This document shows, in pieces, positions 45,483-57,835 of a stretch of 64,000 nucleotides of DNA. Numbering within the stretch: position 1 is the stretch's first letter; each line of letters starts with the position of its first letter. Source of the stretch: Tuctoria greenei (Eukaryota > Streptophyta > Magnoliopsida > Poales > Poaceae); NCBI GenBank assembly GCA_036927565.1, contig JAYESD010000001.1:35129146-35193145 (forward strand), written 5' to 3'. A program made the translations under genes and the position numbers. The notes under the pieces are model-generated. The model worked only from the letters and a program-made list of their open reading frames with translations, made no database searches and was not told the DNA's origin.

Positions 45483-45592
45483 ATTGGAGGGATTGCCCCC
45501 AACAGCCTAAGCAGCAGGTTGACTGTTGGATGATCCAGCAGCTGAGTTCACCATTCTCAAAATCTCAGGCGCCCCCTACCTGGTGCGCCAAA

Positions 45593-46448
45593 TGTCGGTG
45601 TTTTGGAATCGGTAGATCTCCTGACACTACTAAAGTGTTAGAGGAGTTTGATGTTCGGTGTGGGCGCGCGGAGATTCAAGAAGGTAAATTGTAAATGGCG
45701 CAGGAGACACAAGAGTTTACGTGGTTCGGGCCTCCTGAGCGTAATACCCTACTCCACGGGGTGTGTTGATGTTGTATTGGATGTAGCGCGTGTGTCAGTG
45801 TGTCTGAACATCTATGGAGCGTGTATCGAGCGTGTAAACGTCGTCGTCCTGTCCTTTTATAGTACAAGGGCAGGCCGTTACAAATTAGCCTGGCCCGACA
45901 TGTGGCCCCGGCGGTTATTAGTGTTGATACTTGTTCAACACGTTTAATTTCCCTTAATGACTGTATAATGGTCTTTGACAGCACCGTTACTGGTAATTAA
46001 GGTCGTCTGATTATGTGTCATGAATATGGTATTAATGACACTTAATCGGGTCTTGAAGTCCTTGATTCCCCTTGGAAGATCCGGAGCCGTTGCGGGGTCT
46101 TCCGGAGGTTAGAGGGTGAAGATGCGACGGTTGGACACGTGGCAGCACAGGAGCACGCTGTGGAGAACAGATAGTTCTGGTGTTAACCAACACGTGTCAG
46201 CACCGGAGCTTCCCTCGGTCTGGGGTTAGGTCCGAGAGTGCCACTTCGGTACATAGTCCGGAGCTTCCTCCCTTGCGGGCGGTAGCTCCGGTGATAATAC
46301 ACGTGGCGACCCTGGGGCTAACCATGTTGGAGAAGCGGGTCCGGACATGTCTGACATGTGGTCCTCCGAAGGTCTTCAAATCAAGTGGGAGACTTTCTCT
46401 TGCTATCTTTGCAATCCCAAGGGGTATATGGTACCCAGGGTACCGACA
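45593..46448 (-). repeat. element B 5' LTR, copy 2
   Basis: 856 bp, offset 11,063 from 34530-35385, followed by GAGGA (46449-46453). TATA box at 45853-45861 (minus). Confidence 0.95.
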
Positions 46449-46453
46449 GAGGA

Positions 46454-46948
46454 AAAGATTGAATCCGAGTCAGACAGACCGGACAAGTCTGCAAGGGGCC
46501 AGACTAGTCCGTTGGAAGTGAGAGAGTTGAAGGGATAAGTCTGGTATCGAGCCGGACAAGTCTGTTCACAGGCAAAACGAAGTTCCAGAGAGTTAAACGG
46601 TCAAGTCCGGTGCTAGGCCGGACAAGTCCGGGATATGACTTAGGAAAACATCAGAAACATTTTCGGACTAGTTCGTAGCATTAACGGAAAGGTCCAGAAA
46701 GAGAACAGAGAGCAAAACTGGACTAGTTTGGGGTCCATACCAGACAAGTCCGCGCCACTCGAGGAGAACAACAGAGAGTTAGACGGACTAGTCCGGTGTC
46801 CAAATCCGGACAAGTTCACACTACAACATGTTTTTATTTGCTTGCATGATTATAATTCATTCTAAACTTATTATTTTTTGTGTTGCTTAATGTTAGACAT
46901 GTATAAGAATGTATGCAATGCATGATGGATGAAAATGAGGGTGTTACA
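46454..46948 (-). repeat. chromovirus LTR, 3' piece, copy 2
   Basis: Duplicate of 35391-35885; the rest of this LTR is absent here because the duplication did not include 20063-22404. Confidence 0.9.
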
Positions 46949-47058
46949 AACAGCACACCAAACAACCCACAACGTTTCCTGAGTGTTTCTATATGCTTTA
47001 AAATGTCTATTCTATCAAGGTTGCATCCTATGCTCAACCTGCGGCTCTGATACCAATT
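46949..47058 (-). other. chromovirus internal remnant with PBS, copy 2
   Basis: Duplicate of 35886-35995; TGGTATCAGAGC (minus) at 47044-47055. Confidence 0.8.
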
Positions 47059-49901
47059 TGTGACACCCGGATCCGAAATTGAACCAAGTGTGATGCATAT
47101 GTTTGTCCAGGATGTTCAACACACATACACGATTGCATCACAAATGATATAAAAATAAATATCACAACACAAATTAATTAAGTACTTTTGTTACAATATT
47201 CAGAAAATCCTCAAATTACATCTCTAATGATCATTATTAATAAATCTGAGACGAATGCAGTGGAAAACTAAGAAAACAGGATAGCGTGGCTCCAAGAAAC
47301 ACCACAAGCAAGTCAACAGTAGCACACAACCTAGTACTCCGCTTTATCCTCAGGATACTCCCAAACATCACCTAAAACTATTGGTGGGGGAATTGCAAGG
47401 GTGAGTACATGTCGTACTCAGCAAGTGTGGGAAAAGTATGACATGTAGCTTAAACAAGGAATTGATCATAAATAATGGGTATTTGAATAAAAGTACATTC
47501 CAAACAGATGAAAATGCAATACTATGATCATTAAGTGTGGTCCTTCCCAAATACCAAATAACATCAATTTAAACTTAAATAACCAATACCGACAATAATG
47601 AACCATATTCAACTCATAACTGCTCATTTGTCTCAATTTCATCCATATCCATATCCATTTACCACAATCCATACCATAACCAATACCAAACCATAACCAT
47701 ATCCATCTCAAATCCAAAGTTTCCTGTAATCATGGAAGTTGTCCAGGTGCTCGTAACCGGGAGCACGACTATCATGATAATTTTTAACACACTCTGGAGA
47801 GGTTGTACCACTTTACCCACAAGTTTTTGATTTTGTCACCCGTCGGCTAGTAAAGAAACCTCCCTTATGCCAATTACACTTCCTTAGGTGTATGGCCAAA
47901 AGATCACAAAATAGCCTTTACAAAGGGACACCAGCATATTCAGACCCACTGAGGTTTCACCGGTGGTGATGCCTCCAACTGAGCACATCCAACCAATGGC
48001 CCCATCTTGTGCCGTTCGGATCCCAAGGCAGTCTCGCCACTATTGAAAACCAAATCGACTCTCATTCCCCGCCCCTTCAAATGATCCAAACAATGTTGGA
48101 AATACACCTAATTAATCAACTATGCCACACCCATACTTGGCCTTGTGGTGCACTGTAGTCCTGGCTTATTGTCGCATTAATCGGTCCTTAGATCTAAAGC
48201 AAGCAAACCACCATATCATCCAACCCAATTCATAAACCAGGCTTGCTTAGATCTCCTAAGTCCTGTGTTACCAATTAATCGTGTTCATCAATTCACATTA
48301 TTCATAAGTTCATTAATTCGTATTGTAGCCATTTGATTATTTTCCTATCCCAATTAATTAGAGCAAAGCAAAAAGGTAAAAAGCCCTTCCTGGCTCTCTA
48401 CAATGTATTCCAAGTGACAAGGATGGTCAAACAAGTCTAGTAAACACCTATTTTGGGTTTCCCATCGATTTGACACAAGCATGCAGTTTTTCAAACGAAA
48501 CATCTAAAAACTGGATCAAAATGTTCAAGGACGCTTGCCTTGCTCCTGAGATTGGTTTGGGTCAAAAGCTTCAAAGTTCTGGTGTTGGAGGTCCTCGACA
48601 ACACCCTCTATAGCAAAACCTTCTATTCCAAGCGACAAACATGCAAAACAAACGATACAATCAAATAATGCTCATATAGTACTCAATATGCCATGATATG
48701 CATGATTAATGCAATTGTGGGGTAAAACATGTTAATGAGTTTCTTTTAATGTTTAGTAACTAGTTACAAAGCTTTCTAACAAATTTGAACAGGGTTGGAA
48801 TTGATTCGAGTCAGTTTGGATCTAATTCAGAAATGTTCAGATTTAGGCACTGGGCTAGTCCACTGTTAGGGACCGGACTAGTCCGTTGTTAGGGACCGGA
48901 CTAGTCCACACTGGACAGAACTGTATTATAGGATTTTTCTGATCTACAAGAATTGGGGTCAAATCGACGTAGAAACTTGGATGTAGAGGGTGTACTACGT
49001 GTTTAGAGATCCAAAGATCAAGGTTTTGGACGAGAGACTTGAATCTTGGCGATTAGGGCTTGGTGGTGGAGAGTAGATGAAGATTTTGGATGAAGAATGC
49101 CAATTTGTCGAAAAGTCGATGGAGATCAATCTTGATTGGTCCTTCTTTGAGTTTCCTCCTCCTCGCTGTTGGATCCTCTCTAGATGGCGGCTCCCACGAA
49201 TTAGGGTTGAGGGTTTCCCAATTGTGGCAAAGAGATGAAAATAGGGTGGTGGGGTGTTTATATAGGAGTGGAGAGGTAGGGTTTGATGGAATTCAAGTTT
49301 AAGGTGGGTGGAGGCCATGTAGGGGTCCCACATGGGCTCCACAGGGGTTGGACACGACGTTCTTTGGCCCAATTAAGGTAAATACCGAATAACAAGTCGT
49401 GGAGGAAAAGATTGAATCCGAGTCGGGCAGACCGGACAACTTCGCTAGGGGCCGGACTAGTCCGTTGGAAGTCAGAGAGTTGAACAGATAAGTCTGGTAT
49501 TGAGCCAGACAAGTCTGTTCGCGGGCAAAACAAAGGTCCAGAGAGTTAAACGGACAAGTCCGGTGCTAGGTCGGACAAGTTCGGGGTATGACTTAGGAAA
49601 ACATCAAAAAGATTTCCGGACTAGTCCGTAGCGTTAACGGGAAAGTCCGAAAAGAAAATAGAGAGAAAAACTGGACTAGTCTGTGGTCCATACCGGACAA
49701 GTCCGCCCTACTCAGGGAGAGCAATAGAGAGTTAGACGGACTAGTCCGGGGTCCAAATTCGAGCAAGTCTGCACTACAACAGGTTTTTATTTGCTTGCAT
49801 GATTATAATTCATTCTAAACTTATTCTTTTTTGTGTTGCTCAATGTTAAACATGTATAAGAATGTATGCAATGAATAATGGATGAAAATGAGGGTGTTAC
49901 A
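47059..49901 (-). repeat. full-length chromovirus LTR, copy 2
   Basis: 2,843 bp, TGTGACACCC to GGGTGTTACA, duplicate of 35996-38838. No gene inside. Confidence 0.9.
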
Positions 49902-51939
49902 AACCTACCCCCCTTAAAATGAATCTCGCCCTCGAGATTTGATGCGAAAGGAAAGAGATAGGGAAATTCCTTCTTGAGATCATCTTCTAGCTCCCAAGTT
50001 GCTTGATTCTGTATGATGTTTCCATTGATCTTTGCACCTCGAATCACCTTGTTCCTTGTGACTCACTCCTTTATTTCAAAAATTTTGACCGGTTGCTCGG
50101 CATAAGTCAAATCTGCCACTAATTTTAATTCCTCCACTTGCACTTGTTCTTCCGATACCCTTAAGCATTTTTTGAGCTGTGAAACGTGAAACACATCGTG
50201 AACATCAAAAAGATGTGCTGGCATCTCCAACTTATATGCCACTTCTCCACGTTTGGCCAAAATCTTAAATGGCCCAATATAGTGAGGTGCCAACTTGCCT
50301 CTCACATTAAACTGCTTATGACCTCGCATAGGTGATACCTTGAGATACACGAAGTCTCCCACTTCAAAGGCTAAGTTTCTTCGCCTATTATCCACATAGC
50401 CCTTTTGTCTTTATTGAGCATACCTCAAATTCTTGCGGATCGTCTGAACTTGCTTTTCAGCTTCTTGTAACACATTAGGACCAAAAACTTGGGTTCCTCC
50501 TATTTCATTCCAAAACAAGGGTGTCCAACACTTCCTTCCATAAAATGCTTCATATGGTGATATCTTTAAATTGGCTTTGTAGTTGTTATTGTAATAAAAT
50601 TCAGCATATGGCAGGCTCTTGTCCCGGCTTCCTCCATACTTTAGCGTGCAAGCTCTTAGCATATCTTCCAATATCTGATTTGTCCTCTCGGTCTGTCCAT
50701 TGGTTTGAGGGTGATATGCTAAACTGAAATTTAACCTTGTACCCATAGCTTCATGCAATTTCTGCCAGAACCTAGAGGTGAATTGAGAACCTCGGTCCGA
50801 CAGTATTTTCTTGGGTACTCCGTCTTTGCATGCAATTTTCTCCATGTACGACTCGGCTAACTGTGCAGAAGTATACTTAGTCTTGACTGGAATGAAATGA
50901 GCCGATTTGGTCAACTGATCCACAATAACCCATATTGAGTCATAACCGGACTGGGTTCGAGGTAATCCAACAATGAAGTCTATACCGATCTCTTCACACT
51001 TCTATTTTGGAATCTTTAATGGCTGCAATAATCTAGCTGGCCTTTGATGTTTCGCTTTGACCCGTTGGCATACATCACATAGTGTAACGTACTCTACTAT
51101 GTCCTTTTTCATGTTGGCCCACCAATAATATGTCTTCAAGTCCTTGTACATCTTTGTACAGCCGGTATGTATTGAGTAAGGTTAATCATGTGCCTCCTTC
51201 AATATTGTCTCACAAAGATGCTTCACATTAGGCACAACAATCCTCTTTCCAAGCCATAAAGTACCATGTTCGTCCTCATCAAATCTGAGTTCTCTCTCCT
51301 CTTGGGTCCTTTCCTTGATTTCTTGAATTTCCTCATCCTTGCTCTGACCTTCTCAAATTTCTTGCTCCAAGGTCAGATTTAACTCCATTATCCCCATCTC
51401 ATTCACAAATCCAAGGTTCAACCGTTCAAACTCCTTGCATAGCTTGGACGGCAATTCCCGAACTGTGAGTTGGTGGCTTACTCCGTTTCGACTCATGGCA
51501 TCAGCCACTACATTAGCCTTCCCTGGATGGTAGTTGATTCCCACGTCATAATCCTTGATGAGCTACAACCATCTTCATCACCTCAAATTCTGATCCGTTT
51601 GCATGAATATGTACTTGAGACTCTTGTGGTCCGTGTAAATCTCACACCTATGCTCAAGAATGTTATGTCTCCAAATCTTCAAAGCATGCACTACGGCTGC
51701 AAGTTCCAGATCATGTTTAGAATAATTCTGCTCATGTTTCTTCAATTGTATTGATGCATAGGCTACCGGTTTACCTTCTTGCATAAGCACACATACAAGT
51801 CCCTGTCTTGATGCATCACAATAAATGTCAAAACCTTTACTTACATCTGGCAATACCAACACAAGTGTCGTTGTTAACCTCTTATTTAGCTCCTCAAAAC
51901 TGTCTTGACAAGCTTGAGTCCATTGGAAAGCCTTTTCTG
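49787..51939 (-). pseudogene. pol: chromovirus pol 3' half, copy 2
   Basis: Same RNase H, integrase and chromodomain order and the same stops as 38724-40866. It carries the 10-bp expansion at about 51146-51155, in the stretch between RNase H and integrase. One visible change is Arg to Gln in the integrase C-terminal part (HKQFNVRG). The pol frame again runs through the PPT and ends in the LTR at 49787. Confidence 0.88.
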
Positions 51940-53638
51940 TGAGACCTATTTGTGCTAAATACATTGGCTTTGACGATAAAAGTTTTGAATACTACCAAAA
52001 CATTTTTTTAACAAGGTCTGACTCTAGGTCTGAGCTCCTGCAAGGTCTGACTAGCTTTGGTTAGCTCCGACACTAGGTTTGACTAGCTTTGGTAAGCTCT
52101 GGTGCAAGGTTCGACTAGCTTTGGCTAGCTCCGGTGCTAGGTCCAACTAGCTTTGGTTAGCTCCGGCACAAGGACTGACTAGCTTTGGTAAGCTCCAGCC
52201 AAAGTCCGACTAGCTTTGGTAAGCTCCGGTGCGAGGTCCTGCTAGCTTTGGTAAACTCCAGCTCAATGTCCGGTTAGCTTTAGCAAGGTCCGGTGCTATA
52301 TTGCAGTGTTCTACTTTTACGTTGCAATGATCCAAACTTGCTTTATATCTATGGAAAGTTTGCTTAGTATTCTTTTACTAAGTTTTTGGTGTTTTTTAGT
52401 GGTTGTGGTTGATATCTTTTTGCTAAGGTTTGCAACATGCTTATGTGAGGTGCTCACGTAAGGTGTTGTGGTTTCGGAACTAACGAGAGTCAAGTCGAGG
52501 ACTTGTGCTTGGAAGTATCGGCTGTTTATTCATGTGCAGGTGTTGCTTGAGTTCAAGACATGACTGGTGACAGGATCCATTGAACTAGTATTATGGAGAA
52601 GATGAGGTTCAACAACCAAGTTCAGGAGGAATTGTGGTTGATTTGATCGGGAGGTCGCGCAACATGTTTGAATCAAGAACAATGCATATGAAGGTATTAT
52701 GGACGTTGTTGGAAGATGTTTGCACATGTGCAAGGAGTGCTTGGATGTGGCTGCATGGTTCCAAGGTCTGATGAAGAGATGTGGGCATAAAGAATTGGTC
52801 GGAAAGGTCCAACCGACTAGGTTATCGACTCAGGCTGCGGTTGAGTCTGGTTTGACTCAAATATGGAAAGATTTGAGTTGGTTACGATAGTATTTTTGTG
52901 TGGGTAACGAAGTTGAATTGTTTTAGGAATGTGGTAATACGTTTTTGAGGTGTTTGGAAGTCTTAAGATTGCTTCTATTTGCGTATTGAAGATTCTTGAG
53001 CAGTTATGAAGAGTTTCGATTTGTGATTTGAGTAGGATTAGAATCCTAGTTAGGATTGAGTTGGCCTTCGGGCTGGTTATATAAGCAAGGGAGGTCAGAG
53101 CTCGTGGTAGATGATTTTTGAGTTGTTCCTCTTATGTTATATTGAATAAAATTCGTAGTTGAAAGGAACTTTTGTGCCTTGTTCGTCCGACTTGTTTTCT
53201 TCAAGTTTTTCTCGTCGAGTTTCTGCACAACACTACCTTGCTTTGGTGGTTTTATTATAAATCAATTTTTAAAGCTCCAATTGACGTGATTCTTTTCGGG
53301 TTGTCTTCAAAACTTGATTATCTATCATCTATGAAAATTTCATGGTCATTGGATTTGTGGTTTTGTATCTACACAAGTTCCTTTGCAGTGTTGTAGATCT
53401 GGTTGTTCTCGGGTAGAACAGATTGACATCTTTCAATCATAACTTGAGTGCCTTCGTGACTTGATTCTTCAAAATCTATATTGGTTTTCTCACAATTGAT
53501 AATGTTTAGATTAGTCGCACACACGATTTCTTTAAACAGATCAATTTTCTGCCGAGGGGTTTTCATTGCTTCCACTAAAACGTTTTAATCTACCATTCAC
53601 CCCCCTCTGTAGCTTTACACGTGCTCTTTGATCCTACA
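51940..53638 (+). repeat. 5' LTR of copia element D (full length)
   Basis: 1,699 bp, TGAGACC...ATCCTACA, inserted in chromovirus RNase H. Its end is fixed by the PBS two bases later. It contains the minisatellite of about 32 bp (52043-52297) and TATATAAG at 53078-53085. Confidence 0.9.
53078..53085 (+). promoter_or_regulatory. TATA box of copia D LTR
   Basis: TATATAAG, about 560 bp before the LTR end; the inverted E LTR keeps it at about 60064-60071. Confidence 0.7.
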
Positions 53639-53640
53639 AT

Positions 53641-53653
53641 TGGTATCAGAGCC
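53641..53653 (+). other. primer binding site of copia D
   Basis: TGGTATCAGAGCC, complementary to the 3' end of initiator-Met tRNA, two bases after the LTR. Confidence 0.88.
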
Positions 53654-53699
53654 ACGGTGCTCTAATATTTGTGATTTGAACGTGTTTTGACTAATCAAC

Positions 53700-55853
53700 A
53701 TGGAGAAATACTCCGCAAAACCTTGTGTGTTCAGTGGTATTGATTTTCAGGTTTGGAAGGCACGCATGGAGGCTTTCATCCAGGCGCAGGGCTTTGCAAT
53801 GTGGGAAAAGGTGTACAAGCCTTACGACGTGCAGCCAAACGATCAAGTCAGGCTACGAACCTGAGAGATTTCAACAACAACAACAAGGTTCGGAACTTGA
53901 TCATACAAGGATTAACTCAAAGTGACTTCGACCGTGTTGCACACCTCTGATCTGCGTACGATGTGTGGAAAGCACTTTGTGACTATCACAAAGGATCCAA
54001 CACGATCAAGGAGGTTAGGAAAGACATCTTCAAGAAAGAATACATGCGCTTTGAGATGCAACCCGGAGAGTCCATTGATGACCTCTTTGCTCACTTTATA
54101 AAATTCTCAGCAACTTGCGTATCGTCCATGTTAATTTTTAAGATGCTGAGAATGCTAGGCAACTACTAAGTACATTAGACATGTCAATTTGGGAGATGAA
54201 AGTCACATCTATTCGTGAATCTCCTGTCATGAATACACTTATATTAGATGTGGTATATTCTAAATTGAAAACTCATGAAATCGACATAATCTCTTGTAAG
54301 AACCCCAAAAAGTCTCTTGCATTTGATTCTCAACGTGACAAGCCTAGCTCCGACCAATCTTCATCTTGTGGTACACTTGCTTTGTTGTCCTCTCTAACCC
54401 TTGAACAGATTGAGGAGTTTCAAGAGGAGGAGCAATCACTTCTCTCTACTAGGTTCTCAAAAGCATTGCAAAATGTGAGAACTAGAAGGAGAGGAAGCTC
54501 CGGACCTCAAATATGCTTTGAATGTGGTAAGATAGGTCATTTTTTCATGGATTGCCCTAACCTTTCAGGTACTACTTCCCGTGACGAAAAGCAAACAAGG
54601 AAGAACTCCTCCGCAGACAACAACAAGAAAAAGAAGGGTTTTACAGGACGCCAATTGGTGAATAGTTTTATCTCCACACTTCAAGAACTTGGCTCGAGCG
54701 ATGTGGACAACAGAAGTGACGAAGATGAAGAAGATTTGGCAAACTTGTGCTTCATGGCGGGCAAATCAAGATCAAGCATGGAGGAGGCAGAACACAACAA
54801 CGATAATGAAGAGGTATGTCCTACTTGAGAAGAAATGTGTGATGCTATTTCTCGTGCCACTGTTATAGTTAAGAAAAAGGACAAAAAGCTTAGGGACAAT
54901 GCTGTTAAAATTGAGTCACTAGAATCTGAAATTAGTCGTTTGAAATCTTTGATTCCTAGTGATGATTCTTGTTCCTCATGTGATTTAATATATGAACAAT
55001 TGTACTCTCTATGATGTGCACACACCTCCACACTTGATAAACTTTAACTTGAAATTGAAAAGACAAAAAGCTTGCTGCCCTTAATGATGAAAACATGAAA
55101 GATGCTAGCTGTTCTATAATTGATTCGCATTGTTCTACTTGTGATGATCTTGATAAGAAACTACAAGATACTATGAATGAAATTTCTATATTGAACAATG
55201 CTTTACGTTCTCATGAAGTTAAATATTGTTCTAATTGCAAATTAAAAGGAAAAACTTCATGTGAAAATTGCCTTGATCTATCAAATAAACTTGATGACAT
55301 GCACAGGACATTAGATCGGTTTTGTAACGCAAATAAGAACCTAAACTTACTCCAAAATTCATCTAAATCTAACAATGATAAATCTGTTTTAGGTTTTGAT
55401 TCTCATGCTCATGCTAAGGCACATCCACCTAAAATTGTAAAGTCATTAGGAAGTGGTTTGATTCAAACGGTTTGTAAACAAAAAAGAAGTGGTTTTCAAA
55501 TCTGCAGGAGTGTTGTCTCATTCGATTTCAAATAAAAATGTTGCTTGCTCATCTAGAAATGAACACAAAAGTTAAATTTCATTGTACCTACTGTGGCAAA
55601 GATGGTCATGTCATAGATTTTTGATATAGACTAGCTAAACAACAGAAAAGGAAAGAATGATTGCTAGATCTCATAGCATTCATGCAAAATTTGCTGCAAA
55701 TGCTAAACCAAATAATAGGAACATGCAACATGCTGTAATGAGTCGAAAACATGCAAAGATTGCTCCCAAACCTACTGTTTTTCAAGCTACACATGTAACA
55801 CCTTGTAGGTCAGTAGTTGGGTACAAAAATACATAAGTTTGGCTCATAAACCT
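53700..55853 (+). pseudogene. gag: gag of copia element D (SIRE-like, decayed)
   Basis: Starts MEKYSAKPCVFSGIDFQVW, the usual plant copia gag N-terminus. Frame changes near 53850 and 54160, stops at about 53948 and 54826. A CCHC zinc knuckle CFECGKIGHFFMDC lies at about 54514-54555, a Lys-rich and then acidic DEDEEDLANLCFMA segment follows, and coiled-coil-like and Cys-rich repeats lie at 55095-55535. A second knuckle CTYCGKDGHVIDF at about 55583 has lost its last Cys to a TGA (55622-55624). Two knuckles and the long C-terminal half suggest the SIRE (Opie/Ji) lineage. It ends where the F LTR begins. Protease and pol are missing. Confidence 0.82.
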
Positions 55854-57416
55854 TGAAAGTCGCCTAGAGGGGAGGTGAATAGGTAATAAGACCTGAAATG
55901 GCTTAATCGAACGAGATTAGAACATTGACGCTGGAGGCTGGACTAGTCCACTCAGCACAGGTAGAAAACCTAAAAACTTGATTTCTATAAGTTATTTGCG
56001 GAATTTAATTTCACTAAAGATGAATACAATGTATGTGACCTAGCACAACTTAGATTTACAAGTTGAAGCAATTAGGTTACAAGATTTCGACAAAGATCAA
56101 AGTGAGGAACAATATGAACCCTAAAAGCAATTCTAGTGATCACAAAATGCAAAGAGACAAGCAAGACACGATTTATCTCGTGGTTCAGCTCCACGAAGAA
56201 GCCTACATCCACGTTGAGAAGTCCACACAAAGACCGGGTATCACTTGACCCTCTTCTCACCAAGCCACCACAATAGCCGGCTTGGATTCCACTATATCAA
56301 AGGGTAATCACCAAGTTTCTTGGGGCCGCTCACAAGTTGAGGCTCCCACGAATCAATACAGCAAGGAGCACTTGAAGCTCAACTTACACAAGAGATCAAA
56401 CCGAGAGCCAAAGCGCGATGATCTTCCTTCACTCTCCTTCCCAAACCCTAATCTCTTCAAGATTTGGTCTTAGAGGACTAGTAGGATGAGTAGAAGGCTT
56501 TGGAAGGCTCTAGGTCACTTGTGGAGGTGCTATGATTCAAGAGTTGTCTAATAGGGGTCGGGGGTCCCCTTTTTATAGGGGTCCCGGCAACTAACCGTTG
56601 CCACCAGGACAACCCTGGACTATTCTGGCCCTATGCCACGGACTAGTCCGACCTTTTGGGACCACCGACAATTTTACGTCATCGATCAACAAAACAGATG
56701 ACGTGTGCGCCAACGTTTGAATTTCAAACAGCCACTGACAACACGGACTAGTCCGAAGTAGGATAGAAAGGTTTAATCCATCCCAAAACAAACTCGACTA
56801 GGTAGGCCTAGACTAGTCCAGTCACAAGGGCAGACAAGTCCGACCCTCTAGGGTTTGGCTTGGTTTTTCTCACAAAGTCACAAATGGACTAGTCCATGCT
56901 ACAACGGACAAGTCCGAACTCTTCCAGAATGCTTTGTTCCATCCAAAAACGGAAAAGTCCGGCCTTCTAGGACTTAGCACCCACTTCACTCATCAAGGGA
57001 TGAACCGACTACTTCATACCCATACGGACAAGTCCGAACTCATCCAGAGAGGTTTAGTCCGAACAAAAATGGACTATTCTAACTGGTCGGACTTGTCCGG
57101 TCTCCTATTGTTTTCTCTCATTTTGGCTTCTCACTTAGGTTTTTCTCTTAACCATCCCTTTTCAGCCCTCTAGAATGATCTCAATGCACATGATACAGCC
57201 ACCCTCACACATGATACAGCTCATCTAAGCTCAACACTATAAAAAACCTAATTTCTATGCTTGAGACTTTGACGCTCGTTTCAACCTTTTTCTTTTTGGG
57301 GGATTTTGTCTCATTTCAACCATCACACCTGTGCCTAAGATCAACCCAGCTCATTAGTCTCTTAATTGTCATCATAAATCATCCAAAACCCACGGGGATG
57401 CCTAGATGCACTTTCA
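55854..57416 (-). repeat. 3' LTR of element F
   Basis: 1,563 bp with a TGAAAGT...ACTTTCA terminal inverted repeat. Minus orientation is shown by the purine tract just to its right. A minus-strand TATAAAAA box lies at about 56569-56577. It contains many GGACTAGTCC and GGACAAGTCC motifs (55938-57110). No partner LTR lies in the window. No gene inside. Confidence 0.78.
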
Positions 57417-57432
57417 ATCTCCCCCTTTTTGT
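57417..57432 (-). other. polypurine tract of element F
   Basis: Minus strand AAAAAGGGGGAGAT next to the LTR. A second tract (CCAAAGGGGGAGAGA) lies at about 57774-57788. Confidence 0.7.
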
Positions 57433-57835
57433 GATTGATGACAACACATTAAGACTCAACAAAAAGGATAATATTTTTTTTCATAACATGTATGTGTATG
57501 AGTGACTCACCTTCAATGTATGTATCATGAGTAGAGAGTTCTCATACATATACATATTATGGTGGGGTTCCTAAGTGATATGCTCATAAATTGTGATAAG
57601 GCAACAAGTATGCAAGATAAACAGGTAATTCAAGCAACACATCATAATTTAGATATAATATATGAGAAACATAGATTAAGTCTTACATCAAATGAAATGA
57701 GAGTTCTAAAACATAGTCCATAGTTGATCAAAAGAGACAAAGGCATAAAACTATATCTAAGCACCCCCTCCCAATCTCTCCCCCTTTGGCATCAAGACAC
57801 CAAAAAGGAAGAGAGAGAAAGGAGAGCCCTAAGAT

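Larger units (their letters stand above)
41935..53009. repeat. tandem segmental duplication, copy 2 (about 11.07 kb)
   Basis: Direct copy of 30872-41936. It has one 10-bp expansion at about 51146-51155 (TTGTACA/TCTTTGTACA repeated) and scattered substitutions. The two source ends share only GA at the junction. Confidence 0.95.

Noticed and set aside
30872..53009. Tandem copy explained as LTR-LTR unequal crossing-over
   Set aside because: The two ends are in unrelated sequences with only 2 bp in common, so homologous recombination between LTRs does not fit.
53641..53653. tRNA-Met fragment as a tRNA gene
   Set aside because: Only the PBS complement of the tRNA 3' end is present, directly after an LTR.
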